From Streptomyces sp. JH14 (GTDB lineage Bacteria > Actinomycetota > Actinomycetes > Streptomycetales > Streptomycetaceae): a DNA stretch of 64,000 nucleotides. The notes beneath the pieces were generated by a model that ran no database searches, was not told where the DNA came from, and was given only the letters and a program-made list of their open reading frames with translations. Location: positions 4,526,001 to 4,590,000 of the forward strand of contig NZ_JAJNEL010000001.1 in assembly GCF_029428675.1 (NCBI RefSeq), read 5' to 3'. Made by a program: the position numbers and the translations under genes. Below are positions 1-7,757 of this stretch, piece after piece; positions within the stretch are counted from its first letter, which is position 1; every line of letters begins with the position of its first letter.

Positions 1-134
1 GTCAACTTGCCCTTGGCGTGCTGCTTTTCGACCGCGCGTGCGGATCCGGCGTGGGTCGCCTCGTCGATACGGCGCTGCAGGTCCGCGATCTTGCCCGCGG
101 TGGTGTGGATGTCGATCTCTTCCGGCTCGGACAT
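1..134 (-). CDS. pccB: Acyl-CoA (propionyl-CoA) carboxylase beta subunit, N-terminal fragment
   Basis: Only the first 44 codons lie in the window, reading leftward from an ATG at 132-134. The peptide begins [15 protein letters not shown] and continues with a helical segment ending EKQHAKGKL, which is typical of the N-terminus of the biotin-dependent carboxyltransferase beta subunit of Streptomyces propionyl/acyl-CoA carboxylases. The enzyme would carboxylate propionyl- or acetyl-CoA in the cytoplasm to give malonyl- or methylmalonyl-CoA. It is divergent from birA, whose product attaches biotin to the partner alpha subunit, which supports the call. The catalytic part is outside the window. Confidence 0.85.
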   Translation of the reverse strand, partial: MSEPEEIDIHTTAGKIADLQRRIDEATHAGSARAVEKQHAKGKL

Positions 135-324
135 CGGGTGGCGGCTCCCTGCCTGGTCACGGGGACGACTTACTGGTGGGTTCTGCGGCTGCGCGCGAGG
201 CCGTGTGCGCGGCGACTGCCGGTCCGGCAGCTGCCGGTCGGACTCTGAACAGCTACTGATCCGTAGCGTATCGGCGCGGATACGGTTCGGCAGTGCGTCG
301 TTTGCCACACCTAGGGTGGCTTGC

Positions 325-1191
325 ATGACACCTCCGGATGCGTCACCGAACCGCTGGTCGGACCTGGACCGGCCGCCTCTGAACGTCCCCGCGCTGCGCC
401 GTGGGCTGCTGCGGCCGGGCGCGCTGTGGACCTCGCTCGACGTCGTGGACTCCACCGGGTCCACCAACACCGACCTCGCCGCACGGGCGGCGGAGCTCGT
501 CGAGGGCACCGTCCTGGTCGCTGAGGAGCAGACCGCGGGCCGCGGCCGCCTCGACCGGTCCTGGACGGCGCCGGCCCGCTCGGGGCTGTTCTTCTCCGTC
601 TACCTCGTCCCCGGCGACGACGTGCCGGTCCACCGTTGGGGCTGGCTGCCGCTGCTCGCCGGTGTCGCGACCGCCACCGGTCTGGCAAAGGCGGCAGGCG
701 TCGACACGGCACTCAAATGGCCCAACGACCTGCTGGTCGATGTCGCGGGAGAGGAACGCAAGGCGGGCGGCATCCTGGCGGAACGGGCCGGGAACGGCGT
801 CGTCATCGGCATCGGTGTCAATGTCACCCTGCGCGCGGCCGAACTGCCCGCCCCGACGGCCGCCTCGCTGTCGCTGGCCGGGGCGGTCTCCACGGACCGG
901 GAGACGCTCCTGCGCGGCGTGCTGCGCTCACTGGACCACTGGTACGGCGAGTGGCGTGCGGCAGGCGGTGACGCGGCGCGGAGCGGCCTGCAGGCGGCGT
1001 ACGCGGCAGGCTGCGCGACGCTGGGCAGGACGGTACGGGCCCAGCTGCCCGGCGACCGGTCGGTCGTCGGCGAGGCGGTGGCGATCGACGGCGACGGCCG
1101 CCTGGTCCTGTCCACCGCCGACGGCGTCCAGGAGCCGCTGTCGGCGGCCGACATCATCCACCTGCGCGGTACGGACGACACCCTCACCTGA
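325..1191 (+). CDS. birA: Biotin--[acetyl-CoA-carboxylase] ligase
   Basis: A 288-residue protein that activates biotin with ATP and transfers it to the biotin-carrier lysine of carboxylases. Visible motifs are the biotinyl-AMP loop GRGR at residues 72-75, KWPND at 131-135, the conserved lysine before AGGIL at 146 and GIGVNV at 162-167, followed by a C-terminal SH3-like domain. There is no N-terminal helix-turn-helix, so this is the monofunctional class that does not act as a repressor. The reading frame is open back to position 7, but the extra N-terminus is low-complexity and overlaps the divergent pccB gene, so the ATG at 325 is chosen. The neighbouring carboxylase gene is its likely substrate partner. 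Confidence 0.93.
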   Translation: MTPPDASPNRWSDLDRPPLNVPALRRGLLRPGALWTSLDVVDSTGSTNTDLAARAAELVEGTVLVAEEQTAGRGRLDRSWTAPARSGLFFSVYLVPGDDVPVHRWGWLPLLAGVATATGLAKAAGVDTALKWPNDLLVDVAGEERKAGGILAERAGNGVVIGIGVNVTLRAAELPAPTAASLSLAGAVSTDRETLLRGVLRSLDHWYGEWRAAGGDAARSGLQAAYAAGCATLGRTVRAQLPGDRSVVGEAVAIDGDGRLVLSTADGVQEPLSAADIIHLRGTDDTLT

Positions 1192-1627
1192 GCACACCCG
1201 GCCCGGGCCCCCGCTTGCCGTCCCCGGGCCGCTCCCGGCCCCTGCCCGGTGGAAGGCACCCCAGGGGCCACACCGCACGCGCCCGGCCCGCCACCGGCTG
1301 TTCCCGGGCCGCGCCCGGCCCCCCTGCCCGATGGCGGCCCCGCACGGAGCCCCGCCCCGCGTACCCGGCCCTTTCCTGCCCGATGGCGACGACCCACGGG
1401 CCCCCGCCCCGCGTACCCGGCCCGCCACCAGCCGTTCTCCGGGTGCTCCCGGACCTCCACCCCGTGGAAACCGCCCACCGAGGAGCACCCCCCGCGGCCC
1501 CTGCACCCGGCCAACCCCGTACCCGGGCGCCCTGGGGACGTGAGGTAGCGCACATCTGCCGTATCGTTGAGGCGATCCACCGACAGATCGGCAGGGCAGT
1601 GCGCAGGGAACGGGCAGGAGGCGGCTG
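1192..1627. repeat. GC-rich spacer with degenerate ~52-bp direct repeats
   Basis: This 436-bp spacer between birA and cya is extremely C-rich. The 14-mer CCTGCCCGATGGCG occurs at 1323 and 1375, and CCCGCCCCGCGTACCCGG at 1351 and 1403, both exactly 52 bp apart. A looser copy containing CCCGGCCCGCCACC occurs at 1282 and 1416. No convincing gene is present; the long frames crossing it have repetitive Arg/Gly/Pro translations. The last ~80 bp, from about 1545, are less repetitive and should hold the cya promoter. Confidence 0.6.
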
Positions 1628-2800
1628 GTGACCGTCGACGACACGACCTCCGGTGCGGGCGCGGAGCCCCGGCCGGAGCCCTCGGTCCACGCGACACCGC
1701 ATCACGAAGTCGACCACACGGCCGAACCGACCGACGATCCCCTTGCGATCCGGCTGGAACAGCTGATTCTGGGCGCCGACCGTCGCTATACCCCGTTCCA
1801 GGCCGCCCGTACCGCCGGAGTCTCGATGGACCTGGCGTCCCGGTTCTGGCGGGCCATGGGGTTCGCCGACATCGGGCAGGCCAAGGCGCTCACCGAGGCG
1901 GACGTACTGGCGCTGCGCCGGCTCGCCGGCCTGGTCGAGGCCGGGCTGCTCAGCGAGCCGATGGCGGTGCAGGTCGCCCGGTCCACCGGGCAGACCACCG
2001 CCCGGCTGGCGGAGTGGCAGATCGATTCCTTCCTCGAGGGGCTGACCGAGCCGCCCGAGCCCGGCATGACCCGTACCGAGGTCACGTACCCGCTGGTCGA
2101 GCTGCTCCTGCCGGAGCTGCAGGAGTTCCTCATCTACGTCTGGCGGCGCCAGCTCGCCGCCGCGACCGGCCGCGTGGTGCAGGCCGCGGACGACGACGAG
2201 ATGGTCGACCGCAGGCTCGCCGTCGGCTTCGCGGACCTGGTCGGTTTCACCCGGCTGACCCGGCGGCTGGAGGAGGAGGAGCTCGGCGAGCTCGTCGAGT
2301 CGTTCGAGACGACCGCCGCCGACCTGGTCGCCGCGCACGGCGGCCGGCTCATCAAGACCCTCGGCGACGAGGTGCTCTTCGCCGCCGACGACGCGGGCAC
2401 GGCGGCCGAGATCGCGCTGCGCCTGATCGAGGCGATGACCCAGGACGAGACGATGCCGGCGCTGCGTGTCGGCATCGCGTTCGGCACGGTCACGACGCGG
2501 ATGGGCGATGTCTTCGGTACGACGGTGAACCTCGCCAGCCGGCTGACGTCGATAGCGCCGAAGGACGCGGTGCTGGTGGACGGCGCGTTCGCCGAGGAGC
2601 TGACGCGTACGGGCGATGCCCCCGCCTCGGAGGCGCAGGCGGCCGAGGAGGCCGCGGCGGCGGAGAAGGAGCGCGAGGAGGGCGTGGAGCCGCTGGCCGT
2701 GCCGAAGTACCGGTTCGGGCTGCAGCCGATGTGGCAGCGGCCGGTGCGCGGGCTCGGCGTGGTGGAACCGTGGCTGCTGGCGCGGCGGAGCGCCCACTGA
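1628..2800 (+). CDS. cya: Class III adenylate cyclase
   Basis: A 390-residue soluble cyclase that makes cAMP from ATP. A helical N-terminal regulatory region (residues 40-185) precedes the cyclase homology domain (about 195-330). The domain has metal-binding Asp203 in FADLVGF, Asp247 in TLGDEV and the transition-state pair Asn301/Arg305 in GTTVNLASR. A Glu/Ala-rich linker around 330-355 leads to a short conserved tail. The start is the GTG at 1628, behind a GC-rich spacer with AGGAGG-like sequence at about 1617. Gene order birA-cya-enoyl-CoA hydratase is what I expect in Streptomyces. In that genus cAMP acts in germination and morphological development. Confidence 0.92.
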   Translation: MTVDDTTSGAGAEPRPEPSVHATPHHEVDHTAEPTDDPLAIRLEQLILGADRRYTPFQAARTAGVSMDLASRFWRAMGFADIGQAKALTEADVLALRRLAGLVEAGLLSEPMAVQVARSTGQTTARLAEWQIDSFLEGLTEPPEPGMTRTEVTYPLVELLLPELQEFLIYVWRRQLAAATGRVVQAADDDEMVDRRLAVGFADLVGFTRLTRRLEEEELGELVESFETTAADLVAAHGGRLIKTLGDEVLFAADDAGTAAEIALRLIEAMTQDETMPALRVGIAFGTVTTRMGDVFGTTVNLASRLTSIAPKDAVLVDGAFAEELTRTGDAPASEAQAAEEAAAAEKEREEGVEPLAVPKYRFGLQPMWQRPVRGLGVVEPWLLARRSAH

Positions 2801-2873
2801 CGGCTGCGCCACCGTCTTCCGGGGCGCGGCCTAGGATCCTGCGGTAACGCTCGTTAACCGGAGGGGTGCAGCC

Positions 2874-3686
2874 ATGACCGTCACGTCCGAGCAGCGGTTC
2901 GGGGAGTTCGTCGTCGTACGGGTCCACGAGGGCCAGGAACATGTCGCCGAGCTGGTCCTGGACCGGCCCAAGGCGATGAACGCGGTGTCGACGGAGATGG
3001 CCCGCTCGCTCGGTGCGGCCTGCGCCGCGCTCGCCGCCGACCCGGGTGTCCGGGTCACCGTCCTGACGTCCAGCCATGAGCGCGCCTTCTGCGTGGGTGC
3101 GGACCTCAAGGAGCGGAACTCGTTCACGGACGCCGAGCTGATGCGTCAGCGGCCGACCGCCCGTGCCGCCTACACCGGTGTGCTCGACCTGCCGATGCCG
3201 ACGGTCGCCGCCGTGCACGGGTTCGCCCTCGGCGGCGGTTTCGAGCTGGCGCTGTCCTGCGATCTGATCGTCGCCGACCGTACGGCCGTGGTGGGGCTGC
3301 CCGAGGTCTCGGTCGGAGTCATCCCGGGCGGCGGCGGTACGCAGTTGCTGCCGCGCCGGATCGGTGCGGCGCGCGCCGCCGAGCTGGTCTTCACCGCCCG
3401 ACGGGTGGAAGCGGCCGAGGCCCGGGAGCTGGGTCTGGTCGACGAGCTGGTGGAGGCGGGGCAGGACCGGACGCAGGCGCTGGCGCTGGCCGGCCGGATC
3501 GCCGCCAACTCGCCGGTGGGTCTGCGTGCCGCGAAGCGTGCGCTGCGGCTCGGGCACGGGCTCGATCTGCGGGCCGGTCTGGAGGTGGAGGACGCGGCCT
3601 GGCGGTCGGTGGCCTTCTCCGGGGACCGGGCGGAGGGCGTCGCCGCGTTCAACGAGAAGCGCAAGCCGAACTGGCCCGGCGAGTGA
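2874..3686 (+). CDS. Enoyl-CoA hydratase/isomerase family protein
   Basis: A 270-residue crotonase-fold protein. The oxyanion-hole segments are AFCVGADLKE (residues 71-80) and ALGGGFEL (118-125). Both catalytic glutamates of true hydratases are present, Glu124 in GGGFEL and Glu144 in LPEVSVG, so hydration of 2-enoyl-CoA during fatty-acid oxidation is the likely reaction. The exact acyl substrate cannot be read from sequence. A strong ribosome site (GGAGGGG) lies 7 bases before the ATG. It starts 73 bp after cya on the same strand and may share its transcript. Confidence 0.88.
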   Translation: MTVTSEQRFGEFVVVRVHEGQEHVAELVLDRPKAMNAVSTEMARSLGAACAALAADPGVRVTVLTSSHERAFCVGADLKERNSFTDAELMRQRPTARAAYTGVLDLPMPTVAAVHGFALGGGFELALSCDLIVADRTAVVGLPEVSVGVIPGGGGTQLLPRRIGAARAAELVFTARRVEAAEARELGLVDELVEAGQDRTQALALAGRIAANSPVGLRAAKRALRLGHGLDLRAGLEVEDAAWRSVAFSGDRAEGVAAFNEKRKPNWPGE

Positions 3687-3734
3687 CGGTGCGTGCCCCT
3701 TCGGCGCGCAGCGCGGAGGGTTCCGTTCCTTAAT

Positions 3735-3771
3735 TTGATCAAAACTCCACAAATCTACATACGATGTAACG
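3735..3771 (+). promoter_or_regulatory. AT-rich promoter and palindrome ahead of the GGDEF gene
   Basis: The 50 bp before the GGDEF gene are strikingly AT-rich for this genome. A TTGATC hexamer (3735-3740) and TACGAT (3760-3765) resemble -35 and -10 boxes with 19-bp spacing. The start would then fall at or next to the ATG at 3772, so the mRNA may be leaderless; no ribosome site is visible. The perfect palindrome TTTGATCAAA (3734-3743) overlaps the -35 box and could be an operator. Confidence 0.45.
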
Positions 3772-4965
3772 ATGGGTGGTGAAGATGCGCGGCTGCGGGC
3801 CGTGGTTTCGCTTGCACAGGCAATGGCGGCGGCGCATACCCCGCCGGAGACCTGGCGGGCGGCCGCGCTCGGGGCGTGCGAGGCGTTGGGCGGCAGCTTC
3901 GCCGCACTCTCGGTGTGGGAGCGCGGGCCGGGCCGGCTGAGGGTGCTGGTGAACGCGGGCGAGCGGGCGGAGGGGGAGGACGAGTTCCCCGACGACGAGA
4001 CGTATCCGGTGCACCAGTTCCCGGAGATCACCGAGTTCCTGCACGAGCGCTGGGCCGGCGGCGGTGAGCCGGACGCCTGGGTGGAGACCGCCGACGGTCC
4101 GGCCGGGGCGGCGGATGCCGAGGACGCCGCCCTGCCCGGCATGGCGGTGGCGGGTGCGCACGGTTACGGGGGCGTGTACCGCCATCAGCGCGTCGCGGCC
4201 CTGCGGCGGCGCGGGCGCGGCTGCTGCGTGGTTGCGCCGATCGTGCTGCACGGCCGGGCCTGGGGCGAGTTGTATGTGGCGCGCCCGGTGGGGGCTCCGG
4301 TGTTCGGGCGGGAGGACGCGGACTTCGCGACGGTGCTGGCGGCCGTCGTCGCGGCCGGGATCTCCCAGACGGAGCGCCTCGAAGAGGTCCGCAAGCTCGC
4401 CTTCACCGACCCGCTGACCGGACTCGCCAACCGCCGGGCCGTCGATGCGCGGCTCGACGAGGCGGTGGAGCGGCACCGCGCCGACGGCTCGGTGGTCAGC
4501 CTGGTCGTCTGCGATCTGAACGGTCTGAAGGGGGTCAACGACACCCTGGGCCACGCCGTCGGCGACCGGCTGCTGGAACGTTTCGGCTCGGTGCTCTCCC
4601 GATGCGGTGCGATGCTGTCCGACGCGCTGGCCGCCCGGCTCGGCGGTGACGAGTTCTGCCTGCTGGCGCTGGGCCCCGAGGCGGACGAGGTGATCGAGGT
4701 GGCCACCGAACTCTGCGACCGGGCAGCCGAGTTGGAGCACGGTGACGGGGTCGCCTGCGGGATCGCGTCGACCGGTGATCCGATCGGGCCGGTGACCTCG
4801 GCCCGACGGCTGTTCCGCCTGGCGGACGCGGCCCAGTACCGGGCGAAGGCGGCCCGCTCGCCGAAGCCGGTGGTGGCGGGGCGCGACGGCGAGGTCATCC
4901 GGCTTGCCGACTCCCCGCCGAAGTCCGCCCACGACCGCCGCAGGCTGCGCGGCAGCCGGCCGTAG
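3772..4965 (+). CDS. GAF-GGDEF diguanylate cyclase
   Basis: A 397-residue cytoplasmic protein. Residues about 10-190 form a GAF-like sensor domain and about 205-370 a GGDEF domain, introduced by the usual FTDPLTGLANRRA signature. The active-site GGDEF is intact at 291-295, so synthesis of cyclic di-GMP from GTP is expected. The inhibitory I-site RxxD is not conserved: the position reads MLSD, so product feedback inhibition is probably missing. No EAL or HD-GYP domain is attached. In Streptomyces c-di-GMP controls development through BldD and RsiG. The ligand of the GAF domain is unknown. Confidence 0.9.
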   Translation: MGGEDARLRAVVSLAQAMAAAHTPPETWRAAALGACEALGGSFAALSVWERGPGRLRVLVNAGERAEGEDEFPDDETYPVHQFPEITEFLHERWAGGGEPDAWVETADGPAGAADAEDAALPGMAVAGAHGYGGVYRHQRVAALRRRGRGCCVVAPIVLHGRAWGELYVARPVGAPVFGREDADFATVLAAVVAAGISQTERLEEVRKLAFTDPLTGLANRRAVDARLDEAVERHRADGSVVSLVVCDLNGLKGVNDTLGHAVGDRLLERFGSVLSRCGAMLSDALAARLGGDEFCLLALGPEADEVIEVATELCDRAAELEHGDGVACGIASTGDPIGPVTSARRLFRLADAAQYRAKAARSPKPVVAGRDGEVIRLADSPPKSAHDRRRLRGSRP

Positions 4966-5065
4966 GCGAGGGCGGCGGCACCGGCGGATCCGCGAACGGA
5001 TCGGTAAGGGGTCAACTGCACGACCACTAGTGACATGAAGGGATTCAGTCCGTACGCTTCTGAAT

Positions 5066-6616
5066 ATGGATATGCACACAGTCGTGGTGGGGACGTCCGG
5101 TACCACCGCAGAGGACGTCATCGCCGTGGCCCGCGCGGGCGCCCGCGTCGAGCTCTCCGCAGCCGCCGTGAGCGCGCTCGCAGCCGCCCGCGAGATCGTG
5201 GACGCGCTCGCCGCCAAACCCGAACCGGTCTACGGCGTCTCCACCGGCTTCGGCGCGCTCGCCACCCGTCACATCAGCCCCGAGCTGCGGGCCCAGCTCC
5301 AGCGCAACATCGTCCGCTCGCACGCGGCCGGCATGGGCCCGCGCGTCGAGCGCGAGGTCGTCCGGGCGCTGATGTTCCTGCGGCTGAAGACGGTCTGCTC
5401 CGGTCGCACCGGCGTACGCCCCGAGGTCGCGCAGACCATGGCCGACGTGCTGAACGCAGGCATCACCCCCGTCGTGCACGAGTACGGTTCGCTCGGCTGC
5501 TCCGGCGACCTGGCGCCGCTCTCGCACTGCGCCCTGACGCTGATGGGCGAGGGCGACGCGGAGGGCCCCGACGGCGTCGTCCGCCCGGCCGGTGAGCTGC
5601 TCGCCGCCCACGGCATCACCCCCGTCGAGCTCCGTGAGAAGGAGGGTCTCGCCCTCCTCAACGGCACCGACGGCATGCTCGGCATGCTCGTGATGGCCCT
5701 CGCCGACCTGCGTACCCTCTACACCTCCGCCGACATCACCGCCGCACTCAGCCTGGAGGCGCTGCTCGGCACGGACAAGGTCCTCGCCCCGGAGCTGCAC
5801 GCCATCCGGCCGCACCCCGGCCAGGGCGCCAGCGCCGCAAACATGCTGCGGGTGCTCGCCGGGTCCGGCCTCACCGGCCACCACCAGGACGACGCGCCGC
5901 GCGTCCAGGACGCCTACTCCGTACGCTGCGCGCCCCAGGTCAACGGCGCCGGGCGGGACACCCTCGCGTACGCCGGGATCGTCGCCGACCGCGAGCTGGC
6001 CTCCGCCGTCGACAACCCCGTCGTCCTGCCGGACGGCCGGGTCGAGTCCAACGGCAACTTCCACGGTGCCCCGGTGGCGTACGTACTCGACTTCCTGGCC
6101 ATCGCCGCCGCCGACCTCGGGTCGATCACCGAGCGCCGCACGGACCGGCTGCTGGACAAGAACCGCTCGCACGGCCTGCCGCCGTTCCTCGCCGACGACG
6201 CCGGTGTCGACTCGGGCCTCATGATCGCCCAGTACACGCAGGCCGCCCTGGTCAGCGAGATGAAGCGGCTCGCGGTCCCGGCATCGGCGGACTCGATCCC
6301 GTCCTCCGCCATGCAGGAGGACCACGTCTCCATGGGCTGGTCGGCGGCGCGCAAGCTCCGTACCGCCGTCGAGAACCTCGGCCGGATCGTCGCCGTCGAG
6401 CTGTACGCGGCGACCCGCGCCATCGAACTGCGCGCCGCACAGGGGCTCAGCCCGGCGCCCGCGTCCCTGGCCGCCATCGAGGCGCTGCGGGCGGCCGGCG
6501 TCGAGGGCCCGGGACCGGACCGCTTCCTCTCGCCCGACCTGGCCGCGGCGGACGCGTTCGTGCGGGGCGGAAAGCTGGTTGCGGCCGTGGAGCCGGTGAC
6601 CGGGACGCTGGCCTAG
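5066..6616 (+). CDS. hutH: Histidine ammonia-lyase
   Basis: A 516-residue enzyme of normal family length that converts L-histidine to urocanate and ammonia, the first step of histidine catabolism. The residues that cyclise to the MIO electrophile are Cys145-Ser146-Gly147 in GCSGDLAPLSH; the Cys-Ser-Gly version is the one used by Streptomyces enzymes instead of Ala-Ser-Gly. The substrate-binding YGVSTGFG motif lies near residue 54 and HQDDAPRVQDAYSVR near 275. ATGs at 5066 and 5072 are both possible starts and no strong ribosome site is seen. The other hut genes are not in this window, so the pathway is scattered. Confidence 0.95.
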   Translation: MDMHTVVVGTSGTTAEDVIAVARAGARVELSAAAVSALAAAREIVDALAAKPEPVYGVSTGFGALATRHISPELRAQLQRNIVRSHAAGMGPRVEREVVRALMFLRLKTVCSGRTGVRPEVAQTMADVLNAGITPVVHEYGSLGCSGDLAPLSHCALTLMGEGDAEGPDGVVRPAGELLAAHGITPVELREKEGLALLNGTDGMLGMLVMALADLRTLYTSADITAALSLEALLGTDKVLAPELHAIRPHPGQGASAANMLRVLAGSGLTGHHQDDAPRVQDAYSVRCAPQVNGAGRDTLAYAGIVADRELASAVDNPVVLPDGRVESNGNFHGAPVAYVLDFLAIAAADLGSITERRTDRLLDKNRSHGLPPFLADDAGVDSGLMIAQYTQAALVSEMKRLAVPASADSIPSSAMQEDHVSMGWSAARKLRTAVENLGRIVAVELYAATRAIELRAAQGLSPAPASLAAIEALRAAGVEGPGPDRFLSPDLAAADAFVRGGKLVAAVEPVTGTLA

Positions 6617-6617
6617 G

Positions 6618-6648
6618 GTCTTTCGTCCGGATCAGGCGGGATCAGGAG
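6618..6648 (+). repeat. Solitary end of a Streptomyces palindromic repeat
   Basis: Directly after the hutH stop lies GGTCTTTCGTCCGGATCAGG. It closely matches the right terminal arm of the 158-bp element at 15913-16070, which read on the minus strand begins GGTCTTTCGTTTGGATCAGG. The other arm is not found nearby, so this looks like a truncated or degenerate copy. The rest of the hutH/LAETG gap (6649-6737) shows no clear gene. Confidence 0.45.
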
Positions 6649-6737
6649 GTCGGACCCCGGCCAGCCGCGTCACCAACCTGTCCGGACAACACACCCAGGA
6701 CCTGAAGACCGCCTGGCGGACCCGGAGCCCGGGCCCG

Positions 6738-7028
6738 TCAGGCGATCGGGGACCGCGTCGGAGCACGGCGCGTGGAGCAGGTGACGAAGCCCGCACCGAC
6801 CACCAGGAACGCGCTGCCACCGATCAGATACGCAGTGGTGTCGATTCCGGCGCCGGTCTCGGCGAGCACCGGCCCGGCCGCCGCGTCCTCGGCTGACGCG
6901 GCGGCCGGTCCGCTCGGTGCGCCGCCGGATCGTTCGTCCGTCGCGTTCGCCGACGGGACGAACCACAGGGCGCACAGCAGCGTGCCCGCGGCAGTGGCGG
7001 TCAGGAGCGGGCGGCGGGCCATGGCCAC
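6738..7028 (-). CDS. Small LAxTG sortase-anchored cell-wall protein
   Basis: A 96-residue exported protein of unknown role. It has an N-terminal signal peptide (RRPLLTATAAGTLLCALWF, then ANA), a short Ala/Gly/Ser-rich mature part and a C-terminal sorting signal: LAETG near residue 55, a hydrophobic stretch (AYLIGGSAFLVVGAGFV) and a basic tail. LAxTG is the motif used by class E sortases, as for the long chaplins. GTG at 7026-7028 is preferred over ATG at 7020-7022 because AAGGGGG lies 9 bases ahead of it. The mature domain is far too short for a chaplin, so it may be a spacer or surface peptide. Confidence 0.75.
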   Translation of the reverse strand: MAMARRPLLTATAAGTLLCALWFVPSANATDERSGGAPSGPAAASAEDAAAGPVLAETGAGIDTTAYLIGGSAFLVVGAGFVTCSTRRAPTRSPIA

Positions 7029-7137
7029 GGAATCGATCCCCCTTGTGACGGCGATGAGTTAGCCGGGTGCGCCGATGCTAATGAAAGCCGCGGGTCGCAG
7101 AAAAGCCAGGGCTGCCGCTAGCTCTACGCTCGCGCCT

Positions 7138-7524
7138 ATGAGCACTTCTGAGACATCACGGTTTGTTCGTCTTCGCGTCGAGATGGTGTTGGAGATCACC
7201 GACGCGGAGGCCCTCAGCGGCACCGCGCTGGAGAGCATCGCGGCCGAGTACGGCGAGCCGGACGGCGAGTCCGCCGACGAACGCATGCAGGCGGAGTCCG
7301 CGGTACGGGAAGACGGCGCGGAGGCCCTCGCCTCCCTCGTGGACCCGTTCGACCTCGTCGGCGAGGTACCGGGGGTCGAACTGGCCCAGGCTTCCTGGAG
7401 CAGCGAGATCATCGATTACGACCCCGAGGAACCGGACGACTGGGACTTCGACGACGAGGAAGGTGACGACATCGTGCACCATGGGGTGGGGAACCAGGAC
7501 AGCGGCGCAGAGCTGCGAGCCTGA
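7138..7524 (+). CDS. Acidic hypothetical protein
   Basis: A 128-residue protein, strongly acidic at the C-terminus (DYDPEEPDDWDFDDEEGDD). No transmembrane segment, signal peptide or known catalytic motif is visible. The N-terminal ~45 residues (FVRLRVEMVLEITDAEAL) look like a small alpha/beta unit. ATG 7138 is preferred over the in-frame ATG at 7075 because the upstream extension is basic and low-complexity. TACGCT sits at 7124-7129, at -10 distance, so the transcript may be leaderless. Function unknown. Confidence 0.7.
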   Translation: MSTSETSRFVRLRVEMVLEITDAEALSGTALESIAAEYGEPDGESADERMQAESAVREDGAEALASLVDPFDLVGEVPGVELAQASWSSEIIDYDPEEPDDWDFDDEEGDDIVHHGVGNQDSGAELRA

Positions 7525-7542
7525 AGGGGCCTTTGAACGCAT

Positions 7543-7572
7543 CGGCCCGGCCCGCTTCGTTGGGCCGGGCCG
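7543..7572 (+). terminator. Stem-loop after the acidic hypothetical gene
   Basis: Perfect 11-bp inverted repeat CGGCCCGGCCC / GGGCCGGGCCG with an 8-base loop, 19 bp after the stop codon. There is no U-tract, as usual in this genus. Confidence 0.6.
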
Positions 7573-7757
7573 AAGGCGTATCCGGCCCCGGGAACCACGG
7601 TTGTCACGACTGCGTCCGTGAGTGGTGTTCCCCACATATCTGGCAGGTGTGGAACGCAGGACGCTGGCCAGGTGTTCTTGAAGCATTGACGGGGACTCGC
7701 CGGACGGCGGTTCCGCTCGGGGTATTAGCGGATTCGGCAACGATGGAGAAGCGTGTG

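Noticed and set aside
7-324. N-terminal extension of birA to position 7
   Set aside because: The added ~106 residues are basic, repetitive and overlap the divergent pccB start; the conserved protein begins at ATG 325.
3757-3769. BldD-type operator over the GGDEF promoter
   Set aside because: Only about half the consensus positions fit; the right half GTAA is present but the left half is not.
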